A model generated the notes under the pieces. It was given only the letters and a program-made list of their open reading frames with translations, had not been told where the DNA came from and made no database searches. A DNA stretch of 45,024 nt. Origin: an uncultured Prevotellaceae bacterium. GTDB lineage: Bacteria > Bacteroidota > Bacteroidia > Bacteroidales > Bacteroidaceae. Positions 7,402 through 13,758 of the stretch are shown piece after piece. Position numbers and translations under genes: made by a program. Where the stretch lies: positions 1 through 45,024 of the forward strand of contig CAMNIN010000026.1 of the NCBI GenBank assembly GCA_946540735.1. Reading direction: 5' to 3'. Each line of letters starts with the position of its first letter. Position 1 is the first letter of the stretch.

Positions 7402-7600
7402 CTTCGTCTATATCATTACCCGTCTCCGCATCACGTTTCTTCTTGGGCAACCGTTTAGCCCGCCGCAGTGCCTCGGTGATGATCCACTGCAGCTGGCCAT
7501 TGGTCGAGCGGAACTCATCAGCCGCCCAAGCCTCAATCGCATCCATCGTGTCGGAATCGATACGGAGGATAAAGTTCTTTGTCTTCGTCTTTTTAGCCAT
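7388..7600 (-). CDS. Arc-type ribbon-helix-helix DNA-binding protein
   Basis: 70 residues. The pattern TKNFILRIDSDTMDAIEAWAADEFRSTNGQLQWIITEALRRAKR is typical of Arc/MetJ ribbon-helix-helix proteins: an N-terminal beta strand (KNFILRID), helix A (SDTMDAIEAWAADE), the R-S-T-N-G-Q turn and helix B (LQWIITEALRRAK). Arc-fold proteins bind DNA as dimers with the strand residues in the major groove. A basic-acidic tail (LPKKKRDAETGNDIDEDENQ) follows. It is 18 bases downstream of the SPFH gene and overlaps the membrane-protein gene by 14 bases. It may autoregulate this operon, which is inferred from family habit. No toxin gene is adjacent, so a toxin-antitoxin role is unlikely here. Confidence 0.8.
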   Translation of the reverse strand: MAKKTKTKNFILRIDSDTMDAIEAWAADEFRSTNGQLQWIITEALRRAKRLPKKKRDAETGNDIDEDENQ

Positions 7601-7618
7601 ACATGAGTTGCCTTCACA

Positions 7619-8584
7619 TCAATGGTTCAGCGTGCCGGTGTTGACCACAGGCTGGGCGGAATCATCACCGCAAAGTACCACGAGCAGATTGCTGACCATA
7701 GCCGCTTTCTTGTCGTCATCGAGTTCGACGATCTCCTCGTCGGAGAGTTTGTTGAGCGCCATTTTGACCATCGAGACAGCACCCTCCACGATTTTCTCGC
7801 GTGCGGTGATGATGGCCGAAGCCTGTTGGCGACGCAGCATGACGGCAGCGATTTCGGGAGCGTAAGCCAGATAATTGATACGCGCCTCGACCACCTCGAT
7901 ACCAGCCAATGCCAGCCGTTCGTCGAGTTTCTCCTCCAGCTGCTGGTTGACCTCGTCGGCACTCGATCGGAGTGTCGGTTCATCAGTGCGGCTGTCCTCA
8001 TCATCGTAAGCATATTGTCCGGCCACCTGTCGGAGTGCGGCATCGCTCTGCACGCGCACGAAGCTCTCGAGCGCCTTCATCAGGCCTTTGGTATCCGACC
8101 CCACCGTGTTGGGAGACGCAGCCATTGTCTGCGAGTCGACCTCGAACAGAGCCTTGTATGTATCCTTCAGTTTCCACACCAGCACCAGTCCGATCATCAC
8201 GGGATTTCCCGTTTTGTCATTCACCTTGATGGGCTGCGCATCCAGGTTGCGAGCTCTGAGCGACACTTTCTTGGTGCTGTAGAACGGATTGATCCATGAA
8301 TATCCCGTGGTGGAAAACGTGCCAGCATACTTACCAAACCAAGTGATGACCGTGGCCTCATTGGGCTCCAGCAGGATGAATCCGCACCACATTATTATAT
8401 TAGTAATCAGCAGGAGGATGCCTGCGGCGAGGGTGCACCCGCCCAGAACGCTTTCTCCCCCATCAAGCCAGATAACCCCATAGATGATACCCAAGACCGA
8501 CAAAATCAACATAAAGAGATTGACGAACAGCATCACGAAACCATTCATCACCGAACCGTTGAAAGAATACTCTTTTGTCTCCAT
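7619..8584 (-). CDS. SPFH/Band-7 domain membrane protein
   Basis: 321 residues. Two hydrophobic helices at about 12-37 and 47-71 anchor the N-terminus. The SPFH/Band-7 domain follows (FILLEPNEATVITWFGKYAGTF, NLDAQPIKVNDKTGNPVMIGLVLVWKL), then a helical region at about 195-290 (LEEKLDERLALAGIEVVEARINYLAYAPEIAAVMLRRQQASAIITAREKI), which in the family forms oligomeric cages or membrane microdomains (stomatin/flotillin-like). The double N-terminal helix and the AGIEVVEARINYLAYAPEIA sequence resemble the bacterial slipin-type SPFH proteins that accompany Arc-type proteins in Bacteroidetes. First gene of a three-gene minus-strand operon, with a -7 box about 40 bases upstream. Role probably in membrane organisation or stress; the exact function is not known. 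Confidence 0.88.
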   Translation of the reverse strand: METKEYSFNGSVMNGFVMLFVNLFMLILSVLGIIYGVIWLDGGESVLGGCTLAAGILLLITNIIMWCGFILLEPNEATVITWFGKYAGTFSTTGYSWINPFYSTKKVSLRARNLDAQPIKVNDKTGNPVMIGLVLVWKLKDTYKALFEVDSQTMAASPNTVGSDTKGLMKALESFVRVQSDAALRQVAGQYAYDDEDSRTDEPTLRSSADEVNQQLEEKLDERLALAGIEVVEARINYLAYAPEIAAVMLRRQQASAIITAREKIVEGAVSMVKMALNKLSDEEIVELDDDKKAAMVSNLLVVLCGDDSAQPVVNTGTLNH

Positions 8585-8624
8585 AACTCAAATTATTTAA
8601 TAAATTAATATCATTTTGATATCA

Positions 8625-8632
8625 CAAAGATA
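8625..8632 (-). promoter_or_regulatory. -7 box for the SPFH operon
   Basis: Minus-strand TATCTTTG, a perfect TAnnTTTG match, 40 bases upstream of the SPFH start at 8584. No clear TTTG at -33. Confidence 0.65.
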
Positions 8633-8734
8633 TTTCATTTCTTCGAAACGGCCATGGATTTGGCATAAGATTTAACATGATTTAATACTTTTGTGAATAA
8701 GGGTAATTACTCAGCACCTAAGTAAGCATAGCCA

Positions 8735-8790
8735 TTCGGGTGGATTTGCATTTGTTCGGGCGGATTTGCATTTGTTCGGGCGGATTTGCA
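8735..8790. repeat. 20-bp minisatellite A inside the MITE
   Basis: About 2.8 copies of TTCGGGCGGATTTGCATTTG at 8735, 8755 and 8775; the first copy has T instead of C at position 7. Non-coding. Confidence 0.85.
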
Positions 8791-8870
8791 ATCCGGCCGC
8801 ATTGAGTGAAAGCATTTGCAATGCGCTTTTAGCGGATTAAAAATCCTGATACTCACAGCATCGGGATTAC

Positions 8871-8940
8871 AAATCCCGATGAACAACGACAAATCCCGAT
8901 GAACAACGACAAATCCCGATGAACAACGACAAATCCCGAT
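8871..8940. repeat. 20-bp minisatellite B inside the MITE
   Basis: 3.5 identical copies of AAATCCCGATGAACAACGAC starting at 8871, 8891, 8911 and 8931. The first copy completes the hairpin ATCGGGATT-ACA-AATCCCGAT (8860-8880) also present in the 135-bp units at 372-776, so the hairpin's right arm appears to have been amplified. Confidence 0.9.
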
Positions 8941-8993
8941 GGTCATAAGAAGGGAAAGTGGAGTGCTGAGTAATTACGAATAAGGAAATCGGA

Positions 8994-9005
8994 AGTGCTG
9001 AGTAG
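8994..9005. mobile_element. Partial copy of the MITE right end
   Basis: AGTGCTGAGTAG repeats the inner ten bases of the right terminal repeat (GTGCTGAGTA) only 9 bases beyond the target duplication. It may be a relic of an earlier IS66-type insertion; it is short, so chance is not excluded. Confidence 0.35.
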
Positions 9006-9078
9006 ACATGGAGAGGTGATCAGAAATGGTTACACACACCATCTCTGCCCGTCACTTTAAAGAAGAGTCGCATACACA

Positions 9079-9113
9079 TCCCCCAGTCTGTGCTCTTAGA
9101 GGAGTGTGGGGGA
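9079..9113 (+). other. Leader hairpin before the hybrid regulator gene
   Basis: TCCCCCA (9079-9085) pairs with TGGGGGA (9107-9113) over a 21-base loop, ending 25 bases before the ATG at 9139. It could affect translation of the regulator mRNA. No TAnnTTTG box was found in 8986-9138. Confidence 0.35.
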
Positions 9114-9138
9114 GCCACTGGACGAAGATTATTCCATC

Positions 9139-12066
9139 ATGAAACACTTGCTTACAACTACTCGAGAAACCGTGTTCAGACTGTCTGTACTGCTGGTCTT
9201 CCTGGCTGTAAGCCATACGCTTATCGCAGCCGAAACGATAGGGCAGCTACTCTCCCGATACACCGATGCGGGACGTAGCCAAAAATACGCGCTCGCAAAG
9301 GAATTGTGCGACAGTTTTCTATCCAAGGATGTCTACTTCACTCCCCCGCAGGCCGTCAGTCCCACCATGCCTTCCGACACGCTCGATGCCCTGGTCTACT
9401 ACGGGGCCGTCTGCTATTACTTCTGCTCTTCAGACTACCACCAGCTGTTGGCCTATTCCAAGCTGGCGCTTCCACTCCTGGAGCACCATCATCCGCTATA
9501 CTACAACAGCGTGCTGAGCAACTGCGCAAAAGCTCACCACAGTTTAGGTGACATCCTGCAGGCATTAGAGACGGCACGGGCAGCCGAGCGTGCATGCCGG
9601 GCCATCAACGACTACCGCGAGCTCAGCCGTGTCTACACCACCCTGTCATTCCTCAGCACCAATCAGAAGCAAGGTCAGGATGCTGTCGACTATGTGCTGA
9701 AGGCCATCGAGGCCAACCGCCAGTCGGGCGACACCCTACTCATCCACATCCTCTTTGGCGCCGCCTGCGAAGCCTACTGCACCCTGGGCGACTATCGCCG
9801 CAGCATCGACTACGGCTGGCAGAGCTATCGCGCAGCCCGCAACCGTGGCTCTGCCCCCTATATCATCGCCAGCCACCTTGCGCAGCTGGGCTACACCTAC
9901 TATCTGGCCGACAGTTTGGAGACCAGCAAGCGTGTGTTGCTCGATGCTGTGAGGATTGCTTCTGAGAGTGGCAGCTATTATAGCGAGATGGTCTGCCAGC
10001 ACCTGGGATTCATCTACATGAAGGAGAACAACAAGGCTGAGGCAGCCAAGTGGTTCAGGAAAGGCCTCGAGCGAGCCCGTCTCAATGGCAATCGCCAGGA
10101 TATTTACAACTTGTCGCGCAACCTCTCCGACGCACTCCGCGACAGCGACCCTAAAGAGAGCCTGCTCCTTCTGGAGCAGTCGGTGCTGCTGCGCGACACC
10201 ATCTACAACGAAGAGCTGCAGACGAAGCTCTCCGAGGCCAGTGCCTCGTTTCACAACGAACAATTGAAGCAAGAAAACGAGAACACACGCCGCGTCAACC
10301 GCATCATCCTCCTGTCGTTCGTCGTAGGTTTGTTGTTCGCTGCAGCCGTCATCGCCATGCTCCTCTATGCCGCGCGAACACGTAAACGCGTCATCAGTAC
10401 GCTGCGCAAACTGCAAGTGGCACGCGACACCTTCTTCACCAATGTCACCCATGAGCTGCGCACCCCTCTCACCGTCATCATTGGCATCTCCCACCGGCTG
10501 AGCGAGTCGACAGGCTCCAACGACGGACGGCATGCCCCCGATATCGACGACGAAACCGCCAAAGGTCTCACTCTCATCGAGCGCAACGGTCAGCAGTTGC
10601 TCACCCTCGTCAACCAACTGCTCGACATTGCCAGAGCCTCCTCCAACATAGGCAGCCTCCAATGGCAGCGAGGCAATGTGATCACCTTCGTCAGCATGGT
10701 GCTGGAGACGGCACGCCCATTGGCCGACGCCAACGGCGTGACGCTGAGCTATCATCCACAGAGCAGCGAAGTGCTCACAGACTTCATGCCCGACTATGTG
10801 CAGAAGATCGTCAGCAACCTGCTTTACAACGCGCTGAAGTTCACACCGGCGGGCGGCAAAGTAGACGTCACCATACTTACTGAGAAGAAAGACTGGGTAG
10901 TTGAAGTCGCCGACACCGGATGTGGTATCACGCCCGACGACCTGCCTCATATCTTTGACCCCTTCTTCCAGGGCAGCAACCACACGATGCCCGGAACCGG
11001 TGTCGGTCTGGCACTTGTACGCCAACTGACAGAGGCTTTGGGCGGCGAGGTCGGCGTGAAGAGCACTGCGGGGAAGGGAACGGTCTTCCGTGTGCGGATG
11101 CCACTACGCCACAAAGCAGGGACAGAAGCCCTGCCGGAGCAGCCGTCTGCTGTGACTGAGATGTATGACCTGCCTGCCAAAAACGACGTGCCGCAGCCAG
11201 ACGACAGACCTTCGGAAGATACAAACACCTGCATCCTTGTGGTGGAAGACAACCCGGATGTGGCCTACTATATTGGCCGTGTGCTCAGCGACCATTATGA
11301 AGTGGCCTACGCTTCCAACGGGCGTCAAGGACTTGAACGGGCACGCCAACTGATGCCCGACCTGATCGTCACCGACATCATGATGCCCGACGTAGATGGC
11401 CTGCAACTATGCCGGCAGGTGCGTGCCGATGAACTGACCAACCACATCCCCATCATCATCATCACAGCCCGGGCCACCGACGACGACCGTCTGACGGGTA
11501 TCGACGCAGGAGCCGACGCTTATCTCTACAAGCCATTCCGCTCAGACGAGTTGGTGCTTCGGGTGAAGAAACTACTGGAGCAGAGGCAAATGCTTCAGCG
11601 AAAGTTCTCCATGCAGCTGGGCATCGTGTCCGAGCCCCAAGCTCCAGACACCAGCCCCGAGACACTTTTCGAGCGCAATGTGCGTCAGGCCAACGAGCAA
11701 TTCATCAACCGGTTCGAAGCCCTTGTGCCAAGACTGATGGCCGATGGCGACTGCAGCACCGAGCGTGTGGCCTCGGAACTTTGCATGAGCCGTTCGCAGT
11801 TGGCACGCAAGCTGCGTGCCGTCATCGACATGACACCAGCCGCCTACATCCTCGACATCCGTCTGCGTGAGGTGAAGCGTCTGCTGAGCGTCACGCCGCC
11901 ACTCACCCTACTCGACATCGCCCTGCGCTGCGGTTTCACCGACCATGCCCACCTCACCAACACTTTCAAGCGGAAATACGGTGTCACGCCGTCGCAGTAT
12001 ATGAAGGAAAACGGCAGCGACACATCGTCGCAGCCCGGCAAATCTCAGTCACCTCAGCAGGTGTAA
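9139..12066 (+). CDS. Hybrid two-component regulator: TPR sensor, histidine kinase, receiver, AraC domain
   Basis: 975 residues from the ATG at 9139, chosen because MKHLLTT starts a good signal sequence (hydrophobic about 12-30). The periplasmic part (about 35-375) is a run of TPR-like helical repeats (for example NCAKAHHSLGDILQALETARAAERA) rather than the Y-Y-Y beta-propeller usual in Bacteroides HTCS sensors. One membrane helix lies at about 387-410. The kinase core follows, with phospho-acceptor His about 438 (THELRTPL), N box about 559 (NLLYNALKF) and G boxes VADTGCGI and GTGVGLAL. A receiver domain lies at about 698-813 (VVEDN, phospho-Asp in TDIMMPD about 745, KPF), then an AraC-type double helix-turn-helix at about 872-960. 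A single-protein sense-and-transcribe system. No targets are proven. Neighbouring PL11 lyase is one possible target (inference). Confidence 0.93.
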   Translation: MKHLLTTTRETVFRLSVLLVFLAVSHTLIAAETIGQLLSRYTDAGRSQKYALAKELCDSFLSKDVYFTPPQAVSPTMPSDTLDALVYYGAVCYYFCSSDYHQLLAYSKLALPLLEHHHPLYYNSVLSNCAKAHHSLGDILQALETARAAERACRAINDYRELSRVYTTLSFLSTNQKQGQDAVDYVLKAIEANRQSGDTLLIHILFGAACEAYCTLGDYRRSIDYGWQSYRAARNRGSAPYIIASHLAQLGYTYYLADSLETSKRVLLDAVRIASESGSYYSEMVCQHLGFIYMKENNKAEAAKWFRKGLERARLNGNRQDIYNLSRNLSDALRDSDPKESLLLLEQSVLLRDTIYNEELQTKLSEASASFHNEQLKQENENTRRVNRIILLSFVVGLLFAAAVIAMLLYAARTRKRVISTLRKLQVARDTFFTNVTHELRTPLTVIIGISHRLSESTGSNDGRHAPDIDDETAKGLTLIERNGQQLLTLVNQLLDIARASSNIGSLQWQRGNVITFVSMVLETARPLADANGVTLSYHPQSSEVLTDFMPDYVQKIVSNLLYNALKFTPAGGKVDVTILTEKKDWVVEVADTGCGITPDDLPHIFDPFFQGSNHTMPGTGVGLALVRQLTEALGGEVGVKSTAGKGTVFRVRMPLRHKAGTEALPEQPSAVTEMYDLPAKNDVPQPDDRPSEDTNTCILVVEDNPDVAYYIGRVLSDHYEVAYASNGRQGLERARQLMPDLIVTDIMMPDVDGLQLCRQVRADELTNHIPIIIITARATDDDRLTGIDAGADAYLYKPFRSDELVLRVKKLLEQRQMLQRKFSMQLGIVSEPQAPDTSPETLFERNVRQANEQFINRFEALVPRLMADGDCSTERVASELCMSRSQLARKLRAVIDMTPAAYILDIRLREVKRLLSVTPPLTLLDIALRCGFTDHAHLTNTFKRKYGVTPSQYMKENGSDTSSQPGKSQSPQQV

Positions 12067-12117
12067 CAGGAGTCAAATGCCACATTCGCCCTTTTGTGAC
12101 ACACGTACACCGGGACA

Positions 12118-13512
12118 TCATTTCATGTTTTGGGTACCATCCGATTCGGCGGCTTTGGGGAGGCGGTGCCGGCGTTTTGTGTTCTCCTTGGCCCCATAGT
12201 CCAGGAGTTTATGTGCAGCAGTGACGATACTCGCGCCGGTAGGCGCCGTGGTCGTCCTCAATTTATTGAAAGCCTCCTGCGTGCGCTTGAGTTGTTCGTC
12301 GGCCAAGAGGAAACGCTCATAGAAGAGTTGGACACGGCTGACCAGTTCGTCGGCCGCCCTCATGATTTCCTCCTGGTTCTCGGCCTGCCTCACCTGTCGC
12401 CAAGTCATCTCCAGCACCCTCAGCATCATATACATATTCTGGCTGCCTGAGATGATCACCCCCTCGTCATAAGCCTCCCGATAGAGCGATGGGTCATGGG
12501 TAAGCGCCAGTTGCAGGGCACTCTCACTGTAGACATACATGATGACGAAGTCAGGCCGTTGTCTGCCCCCGTGGATATATCGGCTATAATTCTTATGCGC
12601 CAGTTCCCTGACATGATTGCGCACAGAGGCGACGTGCCGCTTGGCCGCGCCGAGTCGCTGTCCCTCATCGTCGGTCTGGAAATATTCCTCAAACGCCTTC
12701 ATCGACACCTTGGAGTCGATGATCACGTCGCGCTTGTCGGGGAAATGGAGGATGACATCAGGCACCATCCTTCTGCCTTTGTCCTCCTCGTGGATGACCC
12801 CGCCCGTCTCATCTTTCAGCGTTACCTGTTCCTCGAACTGCATCCCCTCTTCGAAGCCCATGCTCTCCAGCAAGGTCCTCAGACGCAATTCACCGAAATT
12901 CCCCTGCGCCTTGTTGTCGGCAGTGAGCGCCTGCGCCAGTTTGTCGGCCCTCTCCCCCACTTCCCGGGCTTGTTGCAGATTGGCTTTGATCGAAGCGTCG
13001 AGCCTCTCCATGGTGGTGGTGTGTTCACGGTCGCTGCGCTCCACGGCCTCACGCATCTGGCTCAGTTTCTCCTGAAAAGGGTGCAGGATGGCCGAGAGTT
13101 GGTCGTGGTTGGCAGTAGAAAGTTCTTCCGAGCGCTTTTTCAGGATCTCCTCCGAGGCCGAGTTGATCTGCTCACGGATCAAGGCCGACTGGCGGTCCAT
13201 CTGTTCAGCCTGCAGTTCCTCCAACTTGGCAAGCTGTTTCTCATAGTGCTGGTGCAAGGCCTCCATCTGCTGAATCAATCCATCCACCCTCGACTGCAAG
13301 ACATCACGTCTCGACATCAGTGATGCCCTCTCGTCGGAGAGGTCGGCCACGGCTTTCCTCCCCTCAGCGACCTCTTTTCTCAGTTCGTCATTCTCGCCTT
13401 TGAGCAATTCAGCCTTGGTCTCATGGCTCATGATCCTGCCCCGCGCCGCCAGGTAAGCGATGGCAGCACCGACAGCAGCGGCGAGCAGAGAGAATAATAT
13501 GGTGTAAGTCAT
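12118..13512 (-). CDS. rmuC: DNA recombination protein RmuC
   Basis: 464 residues from the ATG at 13512. A longer in-frame start at 13539 would lie almost on the transcription start predicted from the -7 box at 13548-13555. Architecture matches RmuC: one N-terminal membrane helix (TILFSLLAAAVGAAIAYLAARG), a long coiled coil at about 25-180, then the RmuC core (GNFGELRLRTLLESMGFEEGMQFEEQ, VPDVILHFPDKRDVIIDSKVSMKAFEEYF, RYIHGGRQRPDFVIMYVYSESALQLAL). The core is related to restriction-endonuclease folds (D-x-x-x-DSK motif) and in E. coli limits inversion at short inverted repeats. That is a notable role given the inverted repeats in this window. The tail is basic. Ends 51 bases from the convergent regulator gene; no terminator hairpin is seen in between. 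Confidence 0.93.
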   Translation of the reverse strand: MTYTILFSLLAAAVGAAIAYLAARGRIMSHETKAELLKGENDELRKEVAEGRKAVADLSDERASLMSRRDVLQSRVDGLIQQMEALHQHYEKQLAKLEELQAEQMDRQSALIREQINSASEEILKKRSEELSTANHDQLSAILHPFQEKLSQMREAVERSDREHTTTMERLDASIKANLQQAREVGERADKLAQALTADNKAQGNFGELRLRTLLESMGFEEGMQFEEQVTLKDETGGVIHEEDKGRRMVPDVILHFPDKRDVIIDSKVSMKAFEEYFQTDDEGQRLGAAKRHVASVRNHVRELAHKNYSRYIHGGRQRPDFVIMYVYSESALQLALTHDPSLYREAYDEGVIISGSQNMYMMLRVLEMTWRQVRQAENQEEIMRAADELVSRVQLFYERFLLADEQLKRTQEAFNKLRTTTAPTGASIVTAAHKLLDYGAKENTKRRHRLPKAAESDGTQNMK

Positions 13513-13547
13513 ACGAAGAATATCTTTTCCATGTTTCAATCAACATG

Positions 13548-13555
13548 CAAATATA
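13548..13555 (-). promoter_or_regulatory. -7 box for rmuC
   Basis: Minus-strand TATATTTG. A minus-strand TTTG (plus-strand CAAA at 13573-13576) lies 17 bases upstream, close to the expected -33 spacing. Supports the ATG at 13512. Confidence 0.65.
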
Positions 13556-13662
13556 CGATTTATTCTACATTTCAAACAAGCGGAAGCGATTTTCTTCTGT
13601 TTCAGACAAAAAAATCGTGAAACAAAACGTCGGTTTTATTTTTCAAGAACTCCGATAATCAT

Positions 13663-13670
13663 TATCTTTG
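13663..13670 (+). promoter_or_regulatory. -7 box driving a putative small RNA
   Basis: Plus-strand TATCTTTG fits TAnnTTTG. There is no plus-strand gene downstream before 19156, only a hairpin with a T-run at 13709-13742. The -33 region is T-rich without an exact TTTG. Confidence 0.5.
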
Positions 13671-13676
13671 CAGGCG

Positions 13677-13743
13677 GTTGAGAGACCAACACAAATTTCA
13701 TAATATGCAAAGGAGAAGGGCAAGACAGCTCTTCTCCTTTTTC
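13677..13743 (+). ncRNA. Putative small RNA of about 65 nt
   Basis: Between the rmuC promoter and the 3' end of the PL11 gene, both on the minus strand, there is a plus-strand unit. It has a -7 box at 13663-13670, about 30 nt of unstructured leader, then a perfect 10-bp stem AAAGGAGAAG (13709-13718) / CTTCTCCTTT (13731-13740) with a T-run to 13742. The hairpin has no T-run on the minus strand, so it is not the PL11 terminator. Start about 13677 and end about 13743 are inferred. A transcript reading through would be antisense to the PL11 3' end. No Rfam-type family recognised. Confidence 0.5.
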
Positions 13744-13758
13744 AGTGATGCCGCGGGT

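Larger units (their letters stand above)
8703..8977. mobile_element. 275-bp MITE with IS66-type ends and 8-bp target duplication
   Basis: The ends are perfect 15-bp inverted repeats: GTAATTACTCAGCAC at 8703-8717 and its exact reverse complement at 8963-8977. They are flanked by identical 8-bp direct repeats GAATAAGG at 8695-8702 and 8978-8985. Ends beginning GTAA and an 8-bp target duplication are the hallmarks of the IS66 family, so this is a non-autonomous derivative that would need a transposase in trans. The interior has no gene. It consists of two minisatellites with a 20-bp period and a segment related to the 135-bp repeat units at 372-776. Intact ends and an undecayed target duplication suggest recent insertion between the SPFH operon promoter and the hybrid regulator gene. 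Confidence 0.92.

Noticed and set aside
8871..8940. CRISPR-like short regular repeats
   Set aside because: The 20-bp units are directly adjacent with no unique spacers, so this is a minisatellite; no cas genes in the window.
9736..11025. 429-residue minus-strand open frame
   Set aside because: Antisense to the hybrid regulator gene with TPR, kinase and receiver motifs; no recognisable domains of its own.
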